Shown: piece after piece, positions 1 to 8,393 of the stretch
Numbering within the stretch: position 1 is the first letter of the stretch
Layout: each line of letters starts with the position of its first letter
Assembly: GCA_937883785.1 (NCBI GenBank)
Contig: CALGDE010000161.1
Location: 1-47,238, forward strand
DNA: 47,238 nt
Direction: 5' to 3'
DNA from: an uncultured cyanobacterium
GTDB lineage: Bacteria; Cyanobacteriota; Cyanobacteriia; CACIAM-69d
Notes under the pieces: model-generated
What the model saw: only the letters and a program-made list of their open reading frames with translations
What the model was told of the DNA's origin: nothing
Database searches by the model: none
Program-made: the position numbers and the translations under genes

Positions 1-260
1 CTCTTACTCAAGCGGCTGGCGTCATAAATTAGACTTTTCAGACGTCCTCTTAGGGACTACCCATCATTTGAACTTCAAAGCGTTTAAAGACAAGGATCTC
101 AGCCCTGAGCGGTTTTGTTTTAAAAAGGCGCGTACTTCCCTCTGCACAGAGCTTCTGGCGCTTAATGAATGACACGCCCTGGGCAACTTTAGAAAAGTTG
201 CCTTAAATATCCCTGAAACACTGTTGCTCTGACTGTGGTTTGGCTCTAAGCAAGCCGAAT
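1..260. other. Gene-free left edge with repeat copy and hairpin
   Basis: No convincing gene lies here. The stretch holds one copy of the interspersed repeat described separately (about 47-163). It also has a perfect 9-bp inverted repeat, GGCAACTTT and AAAGTTGCC with a 3-nt loop, at 182-202. That hairpin lies 3' of the small minus-strand gene that ends at 261, so it may be its terminator, but no T-run follows it on that strand. Confidence 0.5.
47..163 (-). repeat. Interspersed repeat, copy 1
   Basis: This stretch aligns by eye with 10225-10345 over its whole length. Shared blocks on the plus strand are a CATCATTT..a..TTCAAAGC block at 62-81, a TCT.AGCCC block near 97-105, and a GTACT-C-CT block followed by GCTTcTGG-GCT near 131-162. 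Part of the same block structure recurs at 8099-8376 and, inverted, at 1003-1116. It contains a short perfect hairpin, CTCTGCACAGAG, at about 140-151. No protein is encoded. Function is unknown. Confidence 0.5.
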
Positions 261-476
261 TCAGCCGAGTCGAATAATGTAGCGAGTGCCGGATCCTTCC
301 GTATCAGCCGGAGCGCCGCGGTCTCCGCGGGGAATAGTTGACTTCGCTTCAACTATTTCAGCGGTGTCACTGTTGAAGCTACTTCCCGATGCGCGACTAG
401 AAGCCTCGCCCAACGGCATACTTGCTCCGACAACAACGATGGTTATCAAATTTAGGAGTAGAGTTGCCCGGTTCAT
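261..476 (-). CDS. Small secreted peptide with RGAP...GSGTR motif
   Basis: The product is 71 residues. I place the start at the ATG at 476 because GGAAAG lies 7 nt upstream of it; a TTG five codons earlier is also open. The N-terminus looks like a signal peptide: one Arg, then a hydrophobic run (LLLNLITIVVVG), then small residues at a likely cleavage site near GEASS. The mature part would be about 45 residues and ends in RGDRGAPADTEGSGTR plus a few residues. From memory, similar RGAPxxxxGxGTR motifs occur near the N-terminus of cyanobacterial secreted proteins such as the DUF928 family, so this may be a stand-alone relative or a remnant of one. A signalling peptide is only a speculation. The gene has its own spacers on both sides. 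Confidence 0.5.
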   Translation of the reverse strand: MNRATLLLNLITIVVVGASMPLGEASSRASGSSFNSDTAEIVEAKSTIPRGDRGAPADTEGSGTRYIIRLG

Positions 477-1117
477 CTCTCTGCTTTCCAAATGCTAGTT
501 ACTAAGCCCCCCAGTAAACTGGCAAATTACGCCGCGTCCACCAACACTTTCTTCGACTTTAATCGTGATAGGGGACAAGACCTAAATGCGCTCAATTGTC
601 TTGAAGAATTTCATCAAAACTAGTTCCTAGGAAGCCGATCCACGGAATAGTTCAAACAACTGCACTTACCTTTAGAACGCTAAAAATAGCTTTTACAGCG
701 TTCGTATCAACGGATAGGGAAACTGTAAACCACCGTTATTGTTGTAGAGCAACCAGTTTTAAGCACCTTAGCAAAACTGTAAACAATACTTTAATAAAGA
801 TATTTTTCTTTACTTCCGAAAAAGCGTGCATTGATGGATCAAATGTGCTGATCGTGTCATGTATTGCGATACAAACTCACTGCAAGATTTAGATGAGAAG
901 CGCCAAATCGCTATAAATAAGGATAAATCGGCTGATCGTTAATGTTTGTGATGCTCACTACACTAGGGCGTGTGCTCGGTTAGAGGTGCCAGAAACTTTA
1001 CACAGTGGGGAGTCCACGCTCTCTCAAGCTAGACAGGCTGGGGGCTATAACCCTCATTGTTGTTGGGTCTGAATGATTGGGACTGAATGATTGGGACTGA
1101 ATGATTAGGACTGAAGT
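477..1117. other. Gene-free stretch with hairpin and repeats
   Basis: No credible gene. It holds a hairpin at 675-703 (GAACGCT and AGCGTTC arms with AAAA/TTTT able to pair inside), two direct copies of AAACTGTAAAC at 720-730 and 774-784, and an inverted copy of the interspersed repeat ending in a 14-bp tandem duplication at the right end. The promoter of the small minus-strand gene should lie in the left half. Confidence 0.5.
1003..1116 (+). repeat. Interspersed repeat, copy 2, ending in a 14-bp tandem repeat
   Basis: In plus orientation this matches the reverse complement of 10225-10345. The correspondences are ACTTTACACAGTGGGGAG at the head, GGCTGGGGGCTATAACCC in the middle, and GGGTCTGAATGATT at the tail. 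The tail unit CTGAATGATTGGGA is repeated three times (1069-1082, 1083-1096, and 1097-1110 with one change) plus a partial fourth. The array ends at the stop codon of the sulfate-binding gene. Confidence 0.5.
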
Positions 1118-2245
1118 TTAACGGGGCGCAGTCCCTAGCGATCGCAGCTCATCGAACAGAGCGCCGCTGTCGAAAAATTGCCCTTGAATTTGTGACCAGG
1201 TACCAAATTCTGACGCCTCTACCCAGTTAGTTATCGGCGGATGTTCGTTGGTAAATTCTGCCTGAATACTGGGCTCCACGGCGCGAAAGCCCACCTTGGC
1301 AAACTCCCGTTGGGCGTCGGGCAAAAATAAAAACTTGGCGAACGCCTCGGTAACGGCGCGATTTTTATGTTTGCTTACGTTGCGACTCACTAGGGCAACG
1401 GGATTTTCAATGCGGATATTGTCGTCGGGAACAATGTAGGGCAGCTTTTCACCGTTTTGGGCTGCCAATATGGCCTCGTTTTCATAGTTAATTAGCACGT
1501 CCCCTCGCGACTGCTTATAGAAAATTCCCGTCGCTTCCCGAGAGTCGCGGGGGAGGATGGGAGCGTTGCCGTACACTTTGCCGGTGAAGGTTTTGGCAGC
1601 GGCTTCGGTGTTTCCCTGGCGCAATCCAGCCTGCCACAGGGCTAGAAAGTTCCAGCGGGCGGCGCCGGAGGTTTTAGGATCCGCTGTTAATACTGAAATG
1701 TCGGGACGGGTGAGGTCGTCCCAGTTTTGGATACTTTTGGGGTTGCCCTCTCGGAAAATCAGGGCAACGGCGGATTCAGTGGGCACGCTGTTATTGGGCA
1801 GCGTTTTTTCCCAACCGCTGGCAACGAGCTGTTCCTGCTCTAGCTTTTGAATATCCAGCGGCAGGGATAGGTGCACAATATCGGCGTCGAGTCCATCAAG
1901 AACTGCGCGGGTTTGGCTGCCCGAGGGGCCATAGCTTTGGGTGACAATAACGTTCTGTTTATGGTCCCGTCGCCATTGATCGGCGAATTGGGGAATGATG
2001 TTGCGGTAGGCGGCTTTGGTGGTGTTGACGGAGACGAGGGTGATTTCGACGCTGGGGAGTCCATTGCCTTGAAAGGGGAGTCCGGCGCAGGCGATTAGCC
2101 CGAGGGTCATGGCGATCGCCCCAAGAAACATCCCAGCAAACTGTCCAGAGCGTCCAATTGTTCTAACCCAGCCCTGTCTTTTTGCCCTCAGGGCACTTTG
2201 CCAAACCCCTTGGGCGATCGCTCGATTTTTCCTACGCCTAGCCAT
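1118..2245 (-). CDS. sbpA: Sulfate/thiosulfate ABC transporter binding lipoprotein
   Basis: This 375-residue protein is the extracytoplasmic receptor that delivers sulfate or thiosulfate to a CysTWA-type permease. It matches the SbpA/CysP family: the mature part opens VEITLVSVNTTKAAY, followed by the SYGPSGSQTRAVLDGLDADI region that in the family contacts the oxyanion, then a PKTSGAARWNFLALW segment. The N-terminus is long and basic (MARRRKNR and further Arg/Lys), then a hydrophobic segment ends in LIAC, a plausible lipobox, so the protein is probably lipid-anchored. The basic stretch before the signal (about 35 residues) is longer than usual, and the true start could be the internal Met before FLGAIAM. 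No cysT, cysW or cysA lies beside it, so it is either an extra receptor or its permease is elsewhere. Confidence 0.85.
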   Translation of the reverse strand: MARRRKNRAIAQGVWQSALRAKRQGWVRTIGRSGQFAGMFLGAIAMTLGLIACAGLPFQGNGLPSVEITLVSVNTTKAAYRNIIPQFADQWRRDHKQNVIVTQSYGPSGSQTRAVLDGLDADIVHLSLPLDIQKLEQEQLVASGWEKTLPNNSVPTESAVALIFREGNPKSIQNWDDLTRPDISVLTADPKTSGAARWNFLALWQAGLRQGNTEAAAKTFTGKVYGNAPILPRDSREATGIFYKQSRGDVLINYENEAILAAQNGEKLPYIVPDDNIRIENPVALVSRNVSKHKNRAVTEAFAKFLFLPDAQREFAKVGFRAVEPSIQAEFTNEHPPITNWVEASEFGTWSQIQGQFFDSGALFDELRSLGTAPR

Positions 2246-2406
2246 GTATGTTGTCGCCTATCTTTCGCAGCCTGTATACTTTCTAGTCCGATCCGTTGGG
2301 TGTAGCTTGAAACGGTGACCCGCACCGACCTCCTCGCAGGAATTGATGATACCGCGATGGCGATTGCTACACCGTCGGGAGCTAAGCAGGATGCTAAGAT
2401 TCAGTG

Positions 2407-2421
2407 TGAGAATGATTCTCA
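2407..2421. promoter_or_regulatory. Zur/Fur-like palindromic operator
   Basis: TGAGAATGATTCTCA is a perfect 7-1-7 inverted repeat. It fits the pattern of Zur boxes (TGAnAATnATTnTCA) known in cyanobacteria and other bacteria. It lies 98 bp upstream of the metal ABC ATPase gene, in the divergent spacer shared with the sulfate-binding gene. This suggests zinc-dependent repression of the metal transporter. A Fur site is the alternative. Confidence 0.65.
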
Positions 2422-2519
2422 GTCTTTGATTTTCTAACCCTATTTTTTGAAACAGTTCTGGCTAGCGTACCTGGGATGGCAAAAGCGCAAGGCAGAGCTG
2501 ATTTTAGTGACAGAACCCT

Positions 2520-3278
2520 ATGCTAGAAGTGCAGAATTTGACGGCAGTGTATCGGGACCGGATCGCCCTGTCAGATATTTCAATAACGGTGCGCGATGGT
2601 GAGCTGGTGGGGATCTTGGGACCCAACGGCGCCGGAAAAAGCACTTTATTTAAAGGCATTCTGGGATTAATTCCGCTGCAGACAGGGCAGGTTCGGTATG
2701 GTCAGCAATCCTTAAAATGCCAGCGCCATTGTGTTGCCTACGTGCCCCAGCGGGCGGCGATCGACTGGACCTATCCCATTTCTGTGGAACAGGCGGTGCT
2801 GACGGGGCGAACGGTGCAGCGGGGATGGTGGCGTTTTTTAAAACGGGACGACAAGGCCGCAGCACAAGCCGCAATGGAACGGCTGGGGGTTTGGCAGTGG
2901 CGACGGCGTCCGGTGGGGGAGCTGTCGGGGGGGCAGCAGCAGCGGGTTTTCCTGGCTCGGGCGATCGCCCAGGATGCCCAGGTGTTTCTCTTAGACGAGC
3001 CCTTAACCGGGGTGGATCGTGATAGCGAAGTTTTGTTGTGGGACGTGGTGAGCGAGTTGCGCCAGGCGGGCAAGGTGTTGGTGGTGTCGGGGCATGAGTG
3101 GGGGCGATCGCTGGATCGTTACGACCAGCTTGTGCTGCTTAATCGCTCGTTGGTGGCTATGGGTAGTCCGGGAGTGGTGTTGAACCCAGAAAATTTGGAA
3201 CGCACCTACGGCAGCGCAGCCGATGATCGATCCCACTGCACCAGCCGTCGTTTTTACGCCACAAACCCCTGTTGCTAA
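2520..3278 (+). CDS. Zinc/manganese ABC transporter ATP-binding protein
   Basis: This 252-residue ABC ATPase powers metal import across the plasma membrane. Walker A is GPNGAGKST (about 35-43), the Q-loop region is YVPQRAAIDWTYPISVEQAV, the signature is LSGGQQQR, Walker B is VFLLDEP, and the switch His is in VVSGHEWG. The WTYPISVEQAVLTGR segment is typical of the Mn/Zn (MntA/ZnuC) subfamily. The metal-type permease follows after 64 bp and a Zur-like box precedes the gene, so zinc is my first choice and manganese the second. The C-terminus is an Arg- and Cys-containing tail with no clear role. No binding protein (ZnuA/MntC) lies nearby. Confidence 0.85.
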   Translation: MLEVQNLTAVYRDRIALSDISITVRDGELVGILGPNGAGKSTLFKGILGLIPLQTGQVRYGQQSLKCQRHCVAYVPQRAAIDWTYPISVEQAVLTGRTVQRGWWRFLKRDDKAAAQAAMERLGVWQWRRRPVGELSGGQQQRVFLARAIAQDAQVFLLDEPLTGVDRDSEVLLWDVVSELRQAGKVLVVSGHEWGRSLDRYDQLVLLNRSLVAMGSPGVVLNPENLERTYGSAADDRSHCTSRRFYATNPCC

Positions 3279-3342
3279 TGAACCATCGGACGCATAGTCT
3301 CGAAATGGTTTTTATTGAAATAGTTTTTATTAAGTACTGCTG

Positions 3343-4158
3343 ATGGAATGGCTTTGGGAGCCGTGGGGCTACGAATTTTTTGTGAATGCCCTGGTAACCG
3401 GGTGGATTATTGGCGTGCTGTGTCCCGTGGTGGGCACGTTTTTAGTGGTGCTGCGCCTGTCGTTGCTGGGGGACGCGATCGCCCATGCGGTGATTCCAGG
3501 GGTGGCGATCGCCAATAGTCTGGGCTGGGATTTGACCATTGGCGCGTTTGGGGCGGGAATGACCAGTGCCTGCGTTGCTAGCTGGCTAGAGCGTCAGGGA
3601 CGGGTGCGGGCAGATTCGGCGGTGGCGCTATCCTTCGCCAGTTTTTTCAGCCTGGGGATTATTTTGATTTCCCTACTGAAAACCAGGGTGGATTTAGAGG
3701 GACTGCTGTTTGGGGATGTGCTGAGCGTGACCTATTGGGATATGGGGCAGGCGGCGATCGCCACGATCTTGATTTTGAGTTTGCTCACGCTCCACTACAA
3801 AGAAATTTTGTTCTTTACCTTTGACCCAGTGGGGGCGGCGGCGGCGGGATTACCAACGGAAGTGTTGCAGTATGCGCTGATGGCGGCGGTGACTTTGGCG
3901 GTGGTGACAGCGATGAAAATTGCCGGGACGATTCTGGTGGTGGCGTTGCTGGTGGGACCGGCGGTGACGGCGTCCTTATGGGTGCAATCCCTCGGTCGCA
4001 CTCTGGCCCTGGCCTCGGTCTTCGGCGTTATTGGCTGCACCGTGGGCATTCACCTTAGCTACTATTTTGATCTTCCCTCCGGTCCTGCGATTTCCTTAAC
4101 CCTATTTGTGCAGTTTTTCCTGAGCTGGATTGCCACCACCCGCCCCGGATGCGCCTGA
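3343..4158 (+). CDS. Zinc/manganese ABC transporter permease (ABC-3 family)
   Basis: This 271-residue polytopic protein belongs to the ZnuB/MntB family, whose dimer forms the metal channel. It opens with MEWLWEPWGYEFFVNAL and continues with the family signature region LLGDAIAHAVIPGVAIA around residues 40-58, where the His residues are typical of the family. About eight hydrophobic segments follow, including the well-conserved MKIAGTILVVALLVGPAVTA stretch. It pairs with the ATPase just upstream, very likely in one transcript, and lies downstream of the same Zur-like palindrome. Zinc versus manganese cannot be settled from the permease alone. Confidence 0.85.
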   Translation: MEWLWEPWGYEFFVNALVTGWIIGVLCPVVGTFLVVLRLSLLGDAIAHAVIPGVAIANSLGWDLTIGAFGAGMTSACVASWLERQGRVRADSAVALSFASFFSLGIILISLLKTRVDLEGLLFGDVLSVTYWDMGQAAIATILILSLLTLHYKEILFFTFDPVGAAAAGLPTEVLQYALMAAVTLAVVTAMKIAGTILVVALLVGPAVTASLWVQSLGRTLALASVFGVIGCTVGIHLSYYFDLPSGPAISLTLFVQFFLSWIATTRPGCA

Positions 4159-4256
4159 ACTTGTGCCTAAAATTCGCGCCTAAAACGGGGGACAGCAGCG
4201 TGCCATCATAAGTCCGGTATTCGATAGGCTTATTGGGCAAATTTTGGGCGCAAACA

Positions 4257-5156
4257 ATGGCAGCATCTGAGAACGGAAAAACCGTAACCGTATTGGGCAT
4301 GGGGTTAATGGGGGCTCCCATGGCGGTGAGGTTGGCGGAGGTGGGCTACGACGTTACCGTGTGGAATCGCACCGTGGAAAAATCTCAGGCGGTTCAAGGT
4401 GGCAATGCGAATATTGCGATCGCCTCCAGCGCTGCCGAGGCGATCGCTGCCAGCCCCGTTACTCTCACAATGCTTAGCGACTATTCGGCCTTACGGGACA
4501 GCGCGTTAACCGACGAAGCCAAAGCAGCTCTTAAGGGCAAAACGATAATTCAAATGGGCACGATCGCCCCCCAGGAAACCCAGGCGATCGCCCAAGGCAT
4601 CACCGACGCAGGGGGCAGCTATCTAGAGGCCACGGTGCTGGGTAGCATTCCCCAAGTAAAAACCGGCACCTTGCTGGTGATGGTGGGCGGAACCCCTGAG
4701 CAATTTGATGAACATTTACCGCTGCTGAAGGTTCTTGGTCCTGAGCCACAGTTGGTGGGACCCGTTGGCAGTTCCGCCGCCCTCAAGCTTGCCCTAAATC
4801 AACTGATTGCCAGCCTCACCAGTGGTTTCGCCGCCAGCCTGGGATTAGTGCAACAGGCAGGCGTTGATCTGGAAATCTTTATGACCATTCTGCGGGACAG
4901 CGCCCTGTACGCTCCCACCTTCGATAAAAAGCTCCAGCGTATGGTGGACCGCAACTTCGCCGACCCCAACTTCCCCACCAAGCACCTTCTTAAAGACACC
5001 CGCCTATTTGCCCAAGCCGCCGAAGCCTACGGACTCAACACTACCGTTGTGGAGGCGATCGCCCAGGTCGTGGAACAAGCGGTCGACTCCGCCCTACAAA
5101 ACGAAGACTACTCCGCCATTTACAACACCGTCTCTCCAGACTCAGCCAGCGACTAA
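4257..5156 (+). CDS. NAD(P)-dependent beta-hydroxyacid dehydrogenase
   Basis: The product is 299 residues and belongs to the 3-hydroxyisobutyrate/6-phosphogluconate-type dehydrogenase superfamily, which oxidises beta-hydroxyacids or reduces the semialdehydes. The N-terminal Rossmann motif is VLGMGLMGAPMA (12-23), followed by YDVTVWNRT. Here the Asn-Arg after the second strand favours NADP(H). The catalytic Lys is K177 in GSSAALKLALNQ. I use the ATG at 4257; an in-frame TTG at 4233 would add eight unlikely residues before the Rossmann strand. The gene stands alone and meets the convergent DUF218 gene with a 2-bp gap. The true substrate is unknown; succinic semialdehyde or glyoxylate reductase activity is possible. 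Confidence 0.85.
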   Translation: MAASENGKTVTVLGMGLMGAPMAVRLAEVGYDVTVWNRTVEKSQAVQGGNANIAIASSAAEAIAASPVTLTMLSDYSALRDSALTDEAKAALKGKTIIQMGTIAPQETQAIAQGITDAGGSYLEATVLGSIPQVKTGTLLVMVGGTPEQFDEHLPLLKVLGPEPQLVGPVGSSAALKLALNQLIASLTSGFAASLGLVQQAGVDLEIFMTILRDSALYAPTFDKKLQRMVDRNFADPNFPTKHLLKDTRLFAQAAEAYGLNTTVVEAIAQVVEQAVDSALQNEDYSAIYNTVSPDSASD

Positions 5157-5158
5157 CC

Positions 5159-5989
5159 CTACAGCCAGCCCCGGATCCAATACACCAGCGTGCCCACGTA
5201 CTCCTTTAGGGCACGGGTTAAGCCCCGCAAATTATCCGCGTCGGGCATGAGGTTTAGGGCGATCGCTGCCGCCGTATTTCCCCGCTCCGCATTGTCCGCA
5301 TCAGTAATCAAAAAATCCGTTGGTGCGGCGATGGGCTCAAATCCAGCCCGCTTGAAAATCGCCCAGGATCGGGGCATGTGCATCGCCGACGTCACCAGCA
5401 AAATTCGCTTAACGTCCATACCATCCAACACCTGCGCCGTATAAATCGCATTTTGTCGAGTGTTAAGGGACGCTGTCTCCATCACAATCTTGTCTGCGGG
5501 AACGCCTAGTGCCGCCGCTAGCTCTGCCATATCTCCCGCCTCCCCAGCCTTGGAATTCCCAGTACCCCGCCACTGAATTCGCCCACCGGTCATCACCACC
5601 ATCGGCGCTTTCCCCGCCTTCCAAAGCCGCGCCCCGTACAAAACCCGATCGCCTTCCTCCGCCAAATCCATCTGCTGGCGAGGATACAGCGGCGCCTTAA
5701 TGCCACCCCCCAAAACTACGATCGCATCCGCCACCGGCAGCTGTGGATAGGGCAACCCGCTAGTGGATTCCTGGAGCGCGATCGCCCGATCCTCCAGGCT
5801 TTTCACCAGCGCCGCCGATACCCAACCATTGCTTGCTCCCAGAATTATTACTAGAGCTAGGGCGATCGCCACCATTGCCCACCGCACCTGCCGCCACGCC
5901 AAAAGGATCAACGCCGCCACGAGCAACAAACAAGCCAGTCCCAAAGGGTAAATAAAGAGGGGCAGCAGCTTCGACAGAAAAACAAACAT
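5159..5989 (-). CDS. DUF218 (YdcF/ElyC-like) membrane protein
   Basis: This 276-residue protein has two N-terminal hydrophobic segments (about 1-50), then a soluble DUF218 domain that should face the periplasm. The domain starts at ADAIVVLGGG and has APMVVMTGG, a SLNTRQNAIYTA segment and RILLVTSAMHMPRSWAIFKRAGF, all typical of YdcF/SanA/ElyC proteins. Members in other bacteria affect the cell envelope and lipid-carrier metabolism, but no reaction is established here. I start at the ATG at 5989; a TTG two codons earlier is open. It converges on the dehydrogenase gene, so the two genes share almost no spacer. Confidence 0.8.
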   Translation of the reverse strand: MFVFLSKLLPLFIYPLGLACLLLVAALILLAWRQVRWAMVAIALALVIILGASNGWVSAALVKSLEDRAIALQESTSGLPYPQLPVADAIVVLGGGIKAPLYPRQQMDLAEEGDRVLYGARLWKAGKAPMVVMTGGRIQWRGTGNSKAGEAGDMAELAAALGVPADKIVMETASLNTRQNAIYTAQVLDGMDVKRILLVTSAMHMPRSWAIFKRAGFEPIAAPTDFLITDADNAERGNTAAAIALNLMPDADNLRGLTRALKEYVGTLVYWIRGWL

Positions 5990-6579
5990 AAACAATAGCT
6001 AGCGACAATTCAAAAGATTGCTTAAGGCAATTTAATGGGCAACTGGGAAAAGTAATTAAAGGATAATTAAGAATATTAACTGGGCAAATGGAGCATCGGT
6101 ATATCGTTAGAGATAGGTTTAAATCAACGTGAATTTAAGTTAATTTGAATCCGTTACTACCAAAATTCAAATTTTCTTCTGTAAGCTTCTCTATAAAGTC
6201 ACTGCCCCATAAACCAAGGCTGTGACCGCTTATAAATCTGTTTGAACAGGAAACTTCGTGTCCATGGCAGCGGCTGCGCCAACCTATGTGTTCTTATGTC
6301 TAAAAAAGTTCTCAAATCTAATTTAGACCGCACAGCATATTAATTTGTTCTAGGGGTTTGTTCTAGAAAATTCAATTTAGATTTGTCAATTTTCCCGGCA
6401 GCTATCGGATATCCCCCTAAGAATGTAGTTATTAATCCATTTAGTATTTGTCCATTTGATTTCGCCCTTTAATTCAGCTTTATTACTAGACATTGAGATT
6501 AGACACTGGGATTAGATATTGAAAATAAGCAAATGCTTACCAACACTGGTCCGCTTTAGCGGAGCCCCTTAGGTCAACC
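5990..6579. other. Gene-free AT-rich divergent spacer
   Basis: No credible gene. This spacer separates two divergently transcribed genes and should hold both promoters. I see two direct copies of TTTGTTCTAG (6344-6353 and 6357-6366) and a perfect small hairpin CCGCTTTAGCGG at 6551-6562. The hairpin ends 17 nt before the start codon at 6580 and could affect translation of that gene. Confidence 0.5.
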
Positions 6580-6930
6580 ATGAACCACAAAGTATCGCCT
6601 TCCCCTATCAAGCTATCCCCCTTCGATTGGCTCTTGCGCTTTAGTCAGTCCCTAATGCTGACGGCAATTATTAGCTTTACGTTGTCCACCTGTTTGATGG
6701 CCACGCTGATTTTGCTTTTGATGGGGCTGTTTTTCTTGCCTGGGCTATCAGACTTTGCGACAGGGGTTACCGACACCATCCTTCATGTGTTGGCGGTCTT
6801 TGGAAACGGAGAATGGTGGCGGGGAATTTTGGCGATCGCCATTCCCATCACCTGCGTAGGCGTCCTATTTGACGGATTTGTGTTTGTCCAAAACCACGGA
6901 CAAGAAGCCCAGAATCCCTGGAAAGCCTAG
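6580..6930 (+). CDS. Small membrane protein of unknown function
   Basis: The product is 116 residues. I do not recognise a family. It has a short polar N-terminus (SPSPIKLSPFDW), a first long hydrophobic region (about 27-60, SLMLTAIISFTLSTCLMATLILLLMG in outline), a polar link containing FGNGEWWRG, and a second membrane segment (ILAIAIPITCVGVLFDGFVFV) with a short polar tail. Two or three membrane segments are likely. The reading frame is open and coherent from the ATG to the stop, and codon use resembles neighbouring genes. A small hairpin lies just upstream. It is monocistronic, with convergent prmA 106 bp downstream. Confidence 0.65.
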   Translation: MNHKVSPSPIKLSPFDWLLRFSQSLMLTAIISFTLSTCLMATLILLLMGLFFLPGLSDFATGVTDTILHVLAVFGNGEWWRGILAIAIPITCVGVLFDGFVFVQNHGQEAQNPWKA

Positions 6931-7036
6931 GGGCAGAATCCAGTAAAAACGACGGCTGTAGAGTTATGAGCCCCACCGCAACGCACTGTAGGCAGCTTTA
7001 GCAGCACAAAAAGAAGACCCGACGAAATTCGGAAAC

Positions 7037-7924
7037 TTAGGAACGACGAATATTAAAACAGCACCATTCTTGCCGTCGCCACAGGGTCGCAATAATCCAA
7101 TCGTGGTGCTCTAGTAAGTCAGCGATCGGCTTAGCCTGCTCCAGCAAAATGCCGCTCAAAATCCCCCAAGTTTGAGGTTGAGAAATCTTCTCCATTTCCG
7201 GAATCATTTCCACGATCACCTCCGCCAAAATATTGCAGAAGAAGCCATCGACGGGGCCGTTTAAGTCGTTAACCAAGCTGTCTAAGCTGCCTTGGTAGAT
7301 ATTGAGCTGATCGCCAGAAATATCATTTAAATCACGGTTCGCCTTCGCCGCTTTAACGGCCAAGGGATCGATATCAACGGCGTGGGCTTCTTTCGCCCCC
7401 AGCAACATGGCGCCGATGGACAAGATACCGGAGCCACAGCCGATATCAGCAATTTTGGCGTCGGTGGGGGTGCCATCTAGACGCATTTCCAACGCTTCTA
7501 AACAAAGCTGAGTGGTGGGATGCCCGCCGGTACCAAAAGCGACGCCTGGGTCCAGCTTCAGCAACGTACGATTTTCCTGCCCTTGGGGCTCAATCCAGGC
7601 GGGGCACACCAAAAATAAATCTCCGATCTCCTGAGGCTCCCAGTGGTCCTTCCAACTGCTGGACCAGTCCTCTTCATCAATTAATTTCCACGCAACCTGG
7701 GGCTCCGTTAGGTTGAGGGATAGGGAATCTTGCCGCAGCCAAAGGGCAAATGCTGCTAGATCTAACAGTTTCGCCTGTTCTTGGGGTAGATAGGCGGCAA
7801 TGATGGCGCTATTGCCTTTAAATTGATTCGACGTGCCGCGACAGCCCAGTTGTTCCGCCCGCCAAAACACCATTTCTTCCAGGTGTGGATGGCAATTTAT
7901 AACAATTTCCCACCAACTATTCAC
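7037..7924 (-). CDS. prmA: Ribosomal protein L11 methyltransferase
   Basis: PrmA transfers methyl groups from S-adenosylmethionine to lysines and the N-terminal amine of ribosomal protein L11. The 295-residue protein has the expected N-terminal substrate-recognition domain (WWEIVINCHPHLEEMVFWRAEQLG) and a C-terminal class I methyltransferase domain. Motif I is ADIGCGSGILSIGAMLLGA, preceded by the conserved DPGVAFGTGGHPTTQLCLEAL segment, and the substrate motif is FFCNILAEVI. These motifs are specific to PrmA. The start is GTG at 7924, which places the conserved WWEI region at the N-terminus; no ATG fits as well. The gene is alone, with a long spacer upstream. Confidence 0.93.
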   Translation of the reverse strand: MNSWWEIVINCHPHLEEMVFWRAEQLGCRGTSNQFKGNSAIIAAYLPQEQAKLLDLAAFALWLRQDSLSLNLTEPQVAWKLIDEEDWSSSWKDHWEPQEIGDLFLVCPAWIEPQGQENRTLLKLDPGVAFGTGGHPTTQLCLEALEMRLDGTPTDAKIADIGCGSGILSIGAMLLGAKEAHAVDIDPLAVKAAKANRDLNDISGDQLNIYQGSLDSLVNDLNGPVDGFFCNILAEVIVEMIPEMEKISQPQTWGILSGILLEQAKPIADLLEHHDWIIATLWRRQEWCCFNIRRS

Positions 7925-8393
7925 CGCAAGACCACCGATTCGTTAAAAACAACGGGTTGTTCTTGAAACCGGCTCAAAAAAACCGGATCAAAGCTAAGCA
8001 TGTTTGACCGTTAGGCGATCGCCCTGTCCATTGTGCCATCCCAAACTGACAAGCGCAGGAAAGTAGTTAAAGAGCGTATCAAAAAAGACTCAAGTATTTA
8101 GAGGCTGTGATGATTTGAATTTCAAAGCATTGAGAGGCCGTCACCAATTAAGTTTCAAAGTTTACCGCCGCGAGGGTTTCAGCCTCTAATATTTTTATTT
8201 TATGGCGGGCTCTCGAATTTGTAGAATAGCTGGCGATCGCTGAGGGGCATCGTTCGCAAGGGGGGCAAATCCAGGAAAGCGGATTCAACTTCATTGTGTG
8301 ACTCAAAATTGTCCTGTTTTTATTAAACGGGACCATAGAAAGGCGTGGGTTTCCCTCTATGTGGGGCCTTCTGCCACCTGCTTGGTATACACC
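7925..8393. other. Gene-free spacer carrying a long repeat copy
   Basis: Most of the stretch is the interspersed repeat copy at 8099-8376. A 62-codon minus-strand frame at 8148-8336 runs through the repeat, and I do not accept it as a gene. A HIP1-like site near 8014 lies upstream of prmA. Confidence 0.5.
8099..8376 (-). repeat. Interspersed repeat, copy 3 (long form)
   Basis: This is the largest copy. Its right end (ATAGAAAGGCGTGGGTTTCCC, split by about 200 bp from the left end) matches the GGCGCGTACTTCCC block of copy 1. Its left end is duplicated: AGAGGCTGTGATGATTTG..TTTCAAAG near 8101-8130 and AGAGGCCGTCACCAATTAAG..TTTCAAAG near 8134-8160. In the middle, 8233-8255 is a 23-nt stretch that matches the reverse complement of 14473-14495 at 22 of 23 positions. 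The unit probably expanded by internal duplication or insertion. Confidence 0.45.

Noticed and set aside
8148-8336. 62-codon minus-strand reading frame through a repeat copy
   Set aside because: It lies within the interspersed repeat. The CERCPSAIAS segment resembles HERCPLAIAD in the 14356-14574 frame, but that follows from shared repeat DNA. Neither frame has a recognisable protein pattern.
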